Shown here: positions 7,496 to 16,000 of the stretch, piece after piece
How the letters are laid out: each line of letters opens with the position of its first letter
Numbering within the stretch: position 1 is the first letter of the stretch
Source of the DNA: Eubacterium sp. UBA3279
GTDB taxonomy: Bacteria; Bacillota; Clostridia; Lachnospirales; Lachnospiraceae
Length of the DNA: 44,702 bases
Reading direction: 5' to 3'
Assembly: GCA_002361775.1 (NCBI GenBank)
Contig: DETV01000073.1
Location: 1 to 44,702 of the forward strand
Program-made: the position numbers and the translations under genes
The notes under the pieces: generated by a model
The model's input: the letters and a program-made list of their open reading frames with translations, nothing else
The model's database searches: none
Told to the model about the DNA's origin: nothing

Positions 7496-7536
7496 GGGTG
7501 GTATGTTTTTTAGTAAACATACCGCCCTTTTATTTT
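7496..7536 (+). terminator. Intrinsic terminator of the polysaccharide cassette
   Basis: A 13-bp stem (7496-7508 with 7515-7527, one G-U pair), loop TTTAGT, is followed by TTTTATTTT. It is 18 bases past the LCP gene stop. Confidence 0.9.
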
Positions 7537-7589
7537 GTTATTATAGTTTATACTATATAATCGGATGGTCGCAAAATCATCTGGTTTAC

Positions 7590-7630
7590 AAATAAAAAGA
7601 ACCGTTGCTCCAAAGCAACAGTTCTTTTTT
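7590..7630 (-). terminator. Intrinsic terminator of rpmB
   Basis: A 16-bp stem (7614-7629 with 7594-7609) closes on a 4-base loop. Read on the minus strand, the one irregular pair is a U-G wobble and the right arm runs into TTTTTATTT. It lies 29 bases past the rpmB stop. On the plus strand it has an A-C mismatch but may also stop readthrough. Confidence 0.85.
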
Positions 7631-7658
7631 CAATCATCAATGTTAAGGAATGCAAATA

Positions 7659-7844
7659 TTATGCTCTTTCAACTTTACCGGATCTCAGACAAGAAGTACA
7701 TACATACATCTTCTTTGCTCCACCGTCAACCTTAACCTTTACAGATTTTACATTAGATTTCCACATTTTGTTAGATCTTCTATGGGAATGGCTCACGTTG
7801 TTTCCGAAATGAGCACCTTTTTCACAGATCGCACACTTTGCCAT
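7659..7844 (-). CDS. rpmB: 50S ribosomal protein L28
   Basis: The 61-residue protein is L28, a component of the large ribosomal subunit. It is the zinc-binding (C+) form: two Cys pairs, Cys4/Cys7 (CAIC) and Cys49/Cys52 (CTSC), can form a zinc ribbon. The central HSHRRSNKMWKSNV segment is the family signature. Length is normal. It is transcribed away from the asp23-fakA-recG genes from its own promoter, as in Bacillus, where rpmB is divergent from yloU-yloV. The start follows AAGGAGG on the minus strand. Confidence 0.97.
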   Translation of the reverse strand: MAKCAICEKGAHFGNNVSHSHRRSNKMWKSNVKSVKVKVDGGAKKMYVCTSCLRSGKVERA

Positions 7845-7961
7845 AACTGCACCTCCTTAACCAATATTTTTCACATATCTCTATAATCACCACAGGAAAT
7901 TGATATCCTGCAGCCGACAGTCAATTCCTGCCAGAAAATATATAGATTAGCAACATTAGTT

Positions 7962-7990
7962 ATTTTAACAGATGAGAAATCTTTTTGCAA
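7962..7990 (-). promoter_or_regulatory. Promoter of rpmB
   Basis: On the minus strand TTGCAA (7990-7985) and TAAAAT (7967-7962) are separated by 17 bases. This predicts a leader of about 110 bases ahead of rpmB. Confidence 0.55.
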
Positions 7991-8018
7991 GTAAAAATAT
8001 AAATTTTTCAAATTATTA

Positions 8019-8047
8019 TTTCTTTTTCCTGCAAAACAGGTTATAAT
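8019..8047 (+). promoter_or_regulatory. Promoter of the asp23-like/fakA/recG genes
   Basis: A perfect TATAAT (8042-8047) with a poor -35 box (TTTCTT, 8019-8024) at 17 bases. A small CCTG/CAGG hairpin (8028-8040) lies in the spacer. It is divergent from the rpmB promoter. Confidence 0.5.
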
Positions 8048-8139
8048 ACATACAGTATAGTTCATATCAGATGAAAATGAATTATAAAAAAGGCATTGCT
8101 AAGTGCCGGAGAGATACAAATAGAAATGGAGGATAACCT

Positions 8140-8496
8140 ATGAAAGGGCATTTAAATACCACATTGGGAGAGATTACGATTAATTCAGATGTGATTGCCA
8201 CATTTGCCGGGAGTGTTGCAGTAGAGTGTTTCGGTATTGTGGGTATGGCTGCTGTGAATATGAAAGACGGGCTGGTAAAGCTTTTAAGAAAAGACAGCCT
8301 GAAACATGGAATCAATGTTTCTTTGAATGATAACAGGATTTCACTGGATTTTCATGTGATCGTGGCTTATGGTGTGAGCATCCAGGCAGTTGCTGATAAC
8401 CTGATAGCCAATGTTAAGTACAAAGTTGAAGCCTTGACCGGTATTGAGATCGAGAAGATTAATATTCTGGTAGAAGGTGTCCGGGTGATAGATTAA
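8140..8496 (+). CDS. Asp23/Gls24 family protein (YloU-like)
   Basis: The 118-residue protein belongs to the Asp23/Gls24 (DUF322) family of small cytosolic proteins. Typical features are the opening TTLGEITINSDVIATFAG, the GIVGMAAVN segment, and the C-terminal IEKINILVEGVRV. Some members, such as Asp23 of Staphylococcus, sit beneath the membrane and respond to envelope stress; the YloU branch is a fixed neighbour of the fatty acid kinase gene and its role is unclear. Here it begins the yloU-yloV(fakA)-recG order found across Firmicutes. The start follows GGAGG. Spacing to fakA is 23 bases, so the two are probably cotranscribed. Confidence 0.9.
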   Translation: MKGHLNTTLGEITINSDVIATFAGSVAVECFGIVGMAAVNMKDGLVKLLRKDSLKHGINVSLNDNRISLDFHVIVAYGVSIQAVADNLIANVKYKVEALTGIEIEKINILVEGVRVID

Positions 8497-8519
8497 TGAA
8501 GGAGGAGCTTTAGTAAGCT

Positions 8520-10172
8520 ATGAATACAATAGATGCCAAACTGCTTGCCAAGATGTTTCTGGCAGGAGCTAAGAATCTGGAAGTAAAAAAAGAATGGATC
8601 AATGAACTGAATGTATTTCCTGTTCCTGACGGAGATACAGGAACAAATATGACGCTCACCATTATGTCAGCGGTAAAGGAAGTTAACGATATTTCCAATC
8701 TGACTTTGGAAACACTGGCGAAAGCTATTTCTTCCGGTTCTCTGAGAGGAGCAAGAGGTAATTCAGGTGTTATTCTTTCTCAGCTTCTTCGTGGATTTAC
8801 CAAAAGAATCCGTGAGTATGAGGAATTGGATGCGGTGACGATTGCCCGAGCTATTGACAAAGGTGTGGAGACTGCTTATAAGGCAGTTATGAAACCAAAA
8901 GAAGGTACAATCCTGACAGTTGCCAGAGGTGTTGCTGATAAAGCGCTGGAGTTGGCTGAAGAGGCAGAAGATCTGCAGACATTTTTTGAAGATGTTCTGG
9001 CAGAAGGTAACCGGGTACTGCAGAGAACACCGGAGATGCTTCCTGTGTTAAAAGAGGCAGGCGTGGTGGATTCCGGCGGACAGGGTCTTATGGTAGTCCT
9101 TGAAGGCGCTTTCGATGCATTTATGGGAAAAGAGATTGATCTTACCTTTGAAGCGGCAGATGCAGCGAAGGTGGTAAAGATCACTCCTCAGGCAGAAGCA
9201 GATATTAAGTTTGGGTATTGTACAGAGTTTATCATTGTACTGGATAAAAAATTCAGTGAGAATGATGAGATGGAATTTAAGGGATTTTTAAGTTCTATCG
9301 GTGACTCTATTGTGTGCGTGGCAGATGATGAGATCGTTAAGATCCACGTACATACCAATGATCCGGGACTTGCTATTCAGCGGGCTTTGACTTTTGGTTC
9401 TTTGTCAAGAATTAAGATTGACAATATGAGAGAGGAGCATCAGGAGAAACTGATCAAAGATGCAGAAAAGGTTGCTGCTCAGCAGGCAGAGGAAGATTCA
9501 CAGAAAACACGAAAAGAAGTAGGATTTATTTCTGTGTCTATCGGTGAAGGCTTTGGTGAGATTTTCCGGGATTTGGGTGTGGATTATCTGATCGAAGGAG
9601 GTCAGACCATGAATCCAAGTACGGAAGATATGCTGAATGCCATTGACCGGGTAAATGCAGATACGATTTTTGTTTTCCCGAACAATAAAAATATTATTCT
9701 TGCAGCAAATCAGGCAAAGGCGCTGACAAAAGATAAGAATATCATAGTTATTCCTACGAAGACGGTGCCACAGGGAATCACAGCAGTGATTAATTTTGTT
9801 CCTGAGAAGACGGTTGAAGAAAATGAAAAAACCATGTTGGAAGAGATCCAGCGGGTAAAAACGGGACAGATTACTTATGCAGTAAGAGATACTCATATTG
9901 ATGATAAAGAGATTCATCAGGGAGATATCATGGGTATCGGTGATTACGGTATGCTTTCCGTGGGAAGAGATGTGGTATCTGTTGCCAAGGAATCTGTGGA
10001 TGCTATGGTGACAGAGGACTCTGAACTGATCAGTATTTACTATGGAGAGGATTTCTCACAGGAAGAGGCAGAACAGTTGGGAGAAGAATTGGAAGAGCTT
10101 TATGATTTCTGCGATGTAGAGGTGAATTGTGGCGGACAGCCTATTTACTATTGTATCATCTCCGTGGAATAA
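8520..10172 (+). CDS. fakA: Fatty acid kinase, ATP-binding subunit FakA (DAK2/DegV type)
   Basis: The 550-residue protein is the YloV/FakA family. The N-terminal DhaL/DAK2 domain (about 8-200) binds ATP and magnesium with the PDGDTGTNM motif (residues 36-44) and the SGSLRGARGNSGVILSQ segment. A middle domain and a C-terminal DegV-like region (about 315-550) follow. With a separate FakB lipid-binding protein it phosphorylates exogenous fatty acids for phospholipid synthesis. FakB is not in this window. Length is standard. A small hairpin (AGCTT/AAGCT, 8506-8519) lies between the AGGAGGAG site and the ATG and shortens an otherwise long spacing. Confidence 0.92.
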   Translation: MNTIDAKLLAKMFLAGAKNLEVKKEWINELNVFPVPDGDTGTNMTLTIMSAVKEVNDISNLTLETLAKAISSGSLRGARGNSGVILSQLLRGFTKRIREYEELDAVTIARAIDKGVETAYKAVMKPKEGTILTVARGVADKALELAEEAEDLQTFFEDVLAEGNRVLQRTPEMLPVLKEAGVVDSGGQGLMVVLEGAFDAFMGKEIDLTFEAADAAKVVKITPQAEADIKFGYCTEFIIVLDKKFSENDEMEFKGFLSSIGDSIVCVADDEIVKIHVHTNDPGLAIQRALTFGSLSRIKIDNMREEHQEKLIKDAEKVAAQQAEEDSQKTRKEVGFISVSIGEGFGEIFRDLGVDYLIEGGQTMNPSTEDMLNAIDRVNADTIFVFPNNKNIILAANQAKALTKDKNIIVIPTKTVPQGITAVINFVPEKTVEENEKTMLEEIQRVKTGQITYAVRDTHIDDKEIHQGDIMGIGDYGMLSVGRDVVSVAKESVDAMVTEDSELISIYYGEDFSQEEAEQLGEELEELYDFCDVEVNCGGQPIYYCIISVE

Positions 10173-10271
10173 TAGTTTATGACAGTGAAATAGAATAACA
10201 GGAGGAGGGTGTTGTGGAGCCGGTGGTTTATCAGGTTTTGCGGCACCCTTTTGGTTTTGGAGTAATCAGAC

Positions 10272-12335
10272 ATGAAAGAGACAGAATCTATCCGTATGCT
10301 GAAAGGGGTAGGAGAAAAAACAGAAAAACTATTTCAGAAGGTGGGCGTGACCCAGGTGGGAGATTTGCTTCGGTATTATCCCAGGGACTACGATATTTTT
10401 AGAGAGGCAATGAGTATAGGAGAACTGAAGGATCAGGAAAAGGGAGCGGTCATTGGAACTATCACAGGAAATATAGATGTAAAGCGGGTCAGAAATCTGA
10501 CAGTAATTTCCACTGTGATTGGTGATGTCACCGGAAAATGCAGACTTACCTGGTTTAATATGCCTTTTTTGAGAAATACTCTGAAAAGAGGAATGACCAT
10601 GGTATTTCGGGGAAAAATGACCATCAGGAATAATCAGAGAGTGATGGAACATCCGGAGATTTATACTCCTGCAGCCTATCAGCAAAAGTTAAATAGTATG
10701 CAGCCCATATATGGTCTTACCGCAGGACTGACCAATAATCTTGTAACTAAGATGGTGCGGGAAGTTCTGGAACAGATGGAACTGGAGAAGGATTATCTTC
10801 CGGAAGAAATCCGTATCAGGGAACATCTGGCAGAATATAATTTTGCTGTTTCTCAGATTCATTTCCCTGAAAATCAGGAAAATTATCTGATTGCCAGAAA
10901 TCGGCTGGCTTTTGATGAATTTCTTCTTTTTATCCTTGCCTTGCAGCATTTAAAAGAGAAAACAGAGGCAGAAGAAAATCATTACAGGATGAAAGAAGTA
11001 TGGAAGACAGAAGAGGTGATCGAATCACTTCCTTATCAGCTCACAAAAGCTCAGCAAAATGTATGGTATGAGATAGAACGGGATTTAAAAGGGGAAAGAC
11101 TGATGGCCCGACTGGTACAGGGAGACGTGGGAAGTGGAAAGACGATTATTGCTTTTCTTGCCATGATCATGGCGGCAGAAAATGGGTATCAGAGTGCATT
11201 GATGGTTCCTACAGAGGTGTTGGCCCGGCAACATTATGAAGCGTTGACAGGATTGTTAAAGGAAAATCAACTTCTGGAAGAATATCGCCCGGTTCTTCTC
11301 ACCGGTTCCAACACGGCAAAGGAAAAAAGACAGATTTATGAAAAGATTGCTTCCGGAGAAGCGAGAATGATCGTGGGTACTCATGCATTGATTCAGGAAA
11401 AGGTGGAGTATGAAAGTCTTTCTCTTGTAATTACTGATGAGCAGCACCGATTTGGTGTACGTCAAAGAGAAATATTTTCCGCAAAGGGGGAGAAACCCAA
11501 TGTTCTCGTTATGAGCGCCACGCCTATTCCCCGAACTTTGGGAATCATATTGTATGGCGATCTGGATATTTCCATTATAGATCAGCTTCCTGCCAGAAGA
11601 TTGCCCATAAAAAATTGTGTGGTAGATACCAGTTACCGTCCAAAAGCCTATCGGTTTATTGAAAATCAGGTCAAAGAAGGGCGGCAGGTGTATGTGATCT
11701 GTCCCATGGTGGAAGAAAGTGAGGGGATGGAAGGAGAGAATGTGATTGATTATGCGGAAACTCTTCGAAATGTTTTTCCTCCATCCATTGTAGTAGGGAT
11801 CTTGCATGGTCAGCTAAAATCGAAGGAGAAAAATCAGATTATGGAAGATTTTGCTGCAGGAAAGATACAGGTTCTGGTATCTACCACGGTGGTAGAAGTG
11901 GGAGTTAACGTACCAAATGCTACGGTAATGATGGTAGAAAATGCGGAACGATTTGGATTGGCTCAGCTCCATCAGTTGAGAGGACGAGTGGGGAGAGGAG
12001 AATTTCAGTCATACTGTATTTTTGTACATGGTAAAGATCAGGCAGAAAAATCGAAAAGACTGCAGATTTTAAATCAGTCCAATGATGGGTTTTATATAGC
12101 GCAGGAAGATTTAAAACTTCGGGGACCGGGGGATTTATTTGGTGTGAAGCAAAGCGGAGTTCTGGAATTTGGAATTGCGGATATATTTAGGGATGCCTCG
12201 GTGATGAAACGGGCCAGTGAGGCAGCAGGTGAGATTTTATCTCTTGATTTTAATTTGGAACTTCCGCAAAATCAGCGATTGAAAGAACGCTTACAACAGT
12301 ATACCAGTCGTCAGATTGATAATCTGGGATTGTAA
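10272..12335 (+). CDS. recG: ATP-dependent DNA helicase RecG
   Basis: The 687-residue protein is RecG, which remodels stalled replication forks and Holliday junctions. The N-terminal wedge/OB domain (about 1-230) includes GVGEKTEKLFQKVGV. The helicase core has Walker A GDVGSGKT (about 283-291), the DEQH box in VITDEQHRFGVRQ (about 388), the SATPIPRTL motif III, and TTVVEVGVNVPNAT and QLRGRVGRG in the second lobe. An in-frame stop (TAA 10263-10265) lies just upstream, so the start at 10272 is fixed; GGAG is 9 bases before it. It follows fakA after 99 bases, as is common in Firmicutes. Confidence 0.95.
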   Translation: MKETESIRMLKGVGEKTEKLFQKVGVTQVGDLLRYYPRDYDIFREAMSIGELKDQEKGAVIGTITGNIDVKRVRNLTVISTVIGDVTGKCRLTWFNMPFLRNTLKRGMTMVFRGKMTIRNNQRVMEHPEIYTPAAYQQKLNSMQPIYGLTAGLTNNLVTKMVREVLEQMELEKDYLPEEIRIREHLAEYNFAVSQIHFPENQENYLIARNRLAFDEFLLFILALQHLKEKTEAEENHYRMKEVWKTEEVIESLPYQLTKAQQNVWYEIERDLKGERLMARLVQGDVGSGKTIIAFLAMIMAAENGYQSALMVPTEVLARQHYEALTGLLKENQLLEEYRPVLLTGSNTAKEKRQIYEKIASGEARMIVGTHALIQEKVEYESLSLVITDEQHRFGVRQREIFSAKGEKPNVLVMSATPIPRTLGIILYGDLDISIIDQLPARRLPIKNCVVDTSYRPKAYRFIENQVKEGRQVYVICPMVEESEGMEGENVIDYAETLRNVFPPSIVVGILHGQLKSKEKNQIMEDFAAGKIQVLVSTTVVEVGVNVPNATVMMVENAERFGLAQLHQLRGRVGRGEFQSYCIFVHGKDQAEKSKRLQILNQSNDGFYIAQEDLKLRGPGDLFGVKQSGVLEFGIADIFRDASVMKRASEAAGEILSLDFNLELPQNQRLKERLQQYTSRQIDNLGL

Positions 12336-12360
12336 TGGTAAAGAGTTGGGAGGGATGGGT

Positions 12361-13065
12361 ATGGGAACGATTGTGACCATGAAAGATGTGACAAAAGTTT
12401 ATCATATGGGTGAAGTTGAGATTCGGGCTGCTGACGGGATTTCATTTTCTATTGAAAAGGGAGAATTTGCGGTGGTGGTAGGCCCCAGTGGAGCAGGAAA
12501 AACCACCGTTTTAAATATTCTGGGTGGAATGGATACCTGTGACGGCGGCAATGTTGTGGTGGATGGAGAAGATATCAGCAATTATAAAAATCGTCAACTG
12601 ACTACATACAGGAGAAATGACATTGGGTTTGTGTTTCAGTTTTATAATCTGGTGCAAAATCTCACTGCGTTGGAAAATGTGGAACTGGCTACACAGATAT
12701 GCCAGAATCCACTGGATGCCCAAACTGTACTGAATGAGGTAGGCTTGGGAGAACGTATGTATAATTTCCCGGCACAGCTTTCCGGCGGAGAGCAACAGAG
12801 AGTAGCCATTGCCCGGGCATTGGCAAAAAATCCCAAACTGCTTCTTTGTGATGAACCTACGGGAGCATTGGACTATCTTACAGGAAAGGCAATTTTAAAG
12901 CTTTTACAGGATACCTGCAGAGAAAGAGGTATGACGGTGATCGTCATTACTCATAATACGGCGATTACTCCTATGGCGGATCGGGTGATTAAAATAAAAA
13001 ATGGCAGAGTGAAATCTTCTGTAGTCAACGAACATCCCGTATCAGTGGAAACGATAGAGTGGTGA
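12361..13065 (+). CDS. ABC transporter ATP-binding protein (MacB/LolD type)
   Basis: The 234-residue ATPase has Walker A GPSGAGKT, Q-loop FVFQFYNLV, signature LSGGEQQR, Walker B LLLCDEPTGALD and the switch histidine in VITHNT. It is of the MacB/LolD/FtsE class, which powers mechanotransmission rather than simple import. The start was placed at ATG 12361, six bases after GGGAGGG; ATG 12355 is possible, and the far upstream TTG inside recG is not supported. The partner permease follows after 4 bases, so the two form one transporter. The gene is 25 bases past recG and is likely cotranscribed with it. Confidence 0.92.
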   Translation: MGTIVTMKDVTKVYHMGEVEIRAADGISFSIEKGEFAVVVGPSGAGKTTVLNILGGMDTCDGGNVVVDGEDISNYKNRQLTTYRRNDIGFVFQFYNLVQNLTALENVELATQICQNPLDAQTVLNEVGLGERMYNFPAQLSGGEQQRVAIARALAKNPKLLLCDEPTGALDYLTGKAILKLLQDTCRERGMTVIVITHNTAITPMADRVIKIKNGRVKSSVVNEHPVSVETIEW

Positions 13066-13069
13066 TGGA

Positions 13070-16000
13070 ATGAAAAAGAAACATATTTTGATAAAAGACT
13101 TTTTTGTGGAAATAAAAAACAGTCGCAATCGATTTCTGTCTATATTAGTTATCGTACTGTTGGGAGTGGCATTCTTTTCCGGTATTCGAGCTGCCAGTCC
13201 GGATATGGAACTGTCGGCGGATATGTATTATGATCAGGCGGAACTGATGGATATTCGGGTACTGAGTACACTGGGACTGACAGAGGAAGATGTAAAAAAA
13301 ATAGAAGAGATCGAGGGAGTAAAAGAGGTAAATCCTTCTTATAGTGCAGATGTGCTATGCAGACTTGCAGATTCCCAACCGGTACTTCATGTTATGATGA
13401 TGACTCCGGATCTGAATCAGGTGACTGTGGAAGAAGGCCGTCTTCCTCAAAAGAAGAATGAAATTTTTATGGATCGGGATTTCTTTCAGGAGTTCGGTTA
13501 TCAGATAGGGGATACGGTGGAGCTTTTTTCCGGTAATGAAAAGGAAAATCCCCTGGAAGATACGTTGGCTCTATCTCAATTTACCATTGTGGGGCAGGGA
13601 ACCAGTCCTTTTTACCTGAGTCTAGATCGGGGAACCAGCAGGATTGGAAATGGCACAGTAGGTGGATTTGCCCTGGTGACAGAAGAGGCTTTTTCCATGG
13701 AAGCATACACGGAAATCTATCTGTCCGTGGAAGGCGGGGAAAAAGAGCTTTGTTATGGTGATCGTTATGAAGAAATGATTGATCAGGTTCAGGAACGTCT
13801 GGAAGATATTTCGGATGGCCAGTGCCAGATTCGTTATGCAAGGGTTCGGGGAGACGGTCAGGAAGATATTGACGAGGCTAAACAGGAAATTACTGATGCA
13901 AAAAAAGAACTGCAGGACGCCAGAGAAAAAATCCTTGATGGAGAGGAAAAGCTAGAGGATGGGAAAAAGGAACTTTCAGAGAAAGAAAAGGAACTGGAAG
14001 ACGGAGAAGAGACTCTGAAAAAAGAGAGCGAAAAGGTTGACGAGGGAAAACAACAACTGGCGTCAGCCAGAAAAGAACTGGAGAGCAAGGCTGCTTTGCT
14101 GAAACAGAAAAAATCCGAATTGGAAGTGGGAAAGAAAGAACTGGCGGCAAAAGAGCAGGAATTGACAGAGGGATTTGTTCAATTACAAAAAGGAGAAGAT
14201 GAGCTTTTAGCAGGCGAGAAACAATTAGAAGAAGGAGAGCAACTGCTGACAGAAAAAGAAAGGGAAATCTCTCAGGGAGAAGAAAAATTTTCTCAGGGGG
14301 AAGCAGCTTTGGCTCAGGGAAAGGAAAAATTAAATAAAGAGAAACAAGAACTGGAAGCAAATGCTCCCCTGATAGAAGAAGGGCGTAAAGAACTGGAAAA
14401 TATGAAATACCAGTCTGCCGGATTAAAAGAGCAGTTGGATTCTTTGACTCAGAAGAAAAATGAATTGTCGGATGGTCTGGCTGTTTTGAAGCAGCAATAC
14501 GAAGAGATGCTGAAGCTTCCGGTGGAGGAACAGGATCCTGAAGTTCTGGAAAATTTAAAAGTGCAGATTGAAGATACAGAAGAAAAAGCAGGCATACTTT
14601 CGGCGACCATCAGTGAACTGGAAAATACTTATAATCAACTGGAAGCCGGGATCCGCCAGGTGGAAGAACTGATTCAAACCTATGATGAGGGAGTAAAAGC
14701 GCTGGCTAAGGGAGAATCAGAACTGGCTGAACAGGAGGCAGTTCTGATTCAATATCAAAAGGAACTGGAAGCGGGAAAGACTGCACTGGAGCAGGGGAAA
14801 AAAGAACTGGAGCTAAAGAGAAAAGAACTGGAAGCAGGGAAGAAAGAAGTTTCTGCATCCAGAGAGAAGCTGGAACAGGGTCGCGATCAGATTCTTGCCG
14901 CTAAAAAAGAGTTACAGGCAGGAGAACAGCAGATTACTCAGGGAGAAGCCCAGCTAAAAGAAGCCCGTCAGCTTTTGGATTCTGAAGAATCTAAACTTAT
15001 TCAGGGAGAAAAAGAACTGAAAAAGGGAAAAGAAACTCTGAAAGATGGCCAAAAGGAAATTAAAAAAGCAAAAAAAATTCTGAAAGAGAAAGAAGAAGAT
15101 CTTCAGGAAGCAAAAGCAGAATTTGATAAAGAATCAGGAGAAGCGCTGGAAGAGATTCGGGATGGAGAAGAAGAACTGGAGAAAGCACAAAAAGAATTAG
15201 ATGATCTGGAAGTTCCCACCTGGTATGTTCTTGGAAGAGATTCGATTCAGACTTATGTGGAATATGAGCAGGATTCTCAGAGAATCGAAGCTATCGGAAA
15301 GGTATTTCCGGCTATATTCTTTCTTGTAGCCGCTCTGATTTGTCTTACCACCATGACCAGGATGGTGGAAGAAAACAGAACGCAGATTGGTACTCTGAAA
15401 GCCTTGGGGTACAGCAGGAGAGCTATCGCAGGAAAATATCTGTGGTATGCATTTCTTGCCAGTTTCCTGGGAAGTGTGATCGGACTGGTGATTGGTCAGT
15501 TAACTCTTCCTGTGATCATTATCCGGGCCTATGGAATTTTGTATAATAACCTTCCTGTAATCAGGGCTCCTTTATATGCAGGTTATTCGATTTCCTCGAC
15601 AGCTCTTGCGGTGGGAGTTACCGTGATGGCGGCTGGAGTGGCCAGTTGGAGAGAACTGAAAGCAGTTCCCGCCTCTTTGATGAGACCGGAAGCGCCAAAA
15701 TCGGGAAAACGGATTTTATTGGAAAGGATTGGTTTTATCTGGAAACATCTCAGCTTTTCCAATAAAGCTACTGCCAGAAATCTGTTTCGTTATAAAAAAC
15801 GATTTTTTATGACGGTATTGGGAATCGGAGGCTGTATGGGACTTCTTATGGTGGGCTTTGGTTTGCGGGATTCTGTTATGGCGATAGGTGAAAAACAATT
15901 TGGCGAGATCCGGATTTATTCCGGAGCTGTCAGTCTGGATATGGACAGCAGCGAAGAAGAAAGAAAAGAGGTCTGGAACAACATACAAACGGATCCGGAT

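Noticed and set aside
7650..7886. Plus-strand ORF over rpmB
   Set aside because: It is antisense to a clear L28 gene and shows no family features.
13858..14360. Long Ser- or Leu-rich open frames on the minus strand inside the permease gene
   Set aside because: They arise from the Lys/Glu-rich coiled-coil codons read backwards and have no ribosome sites; they are shadows.
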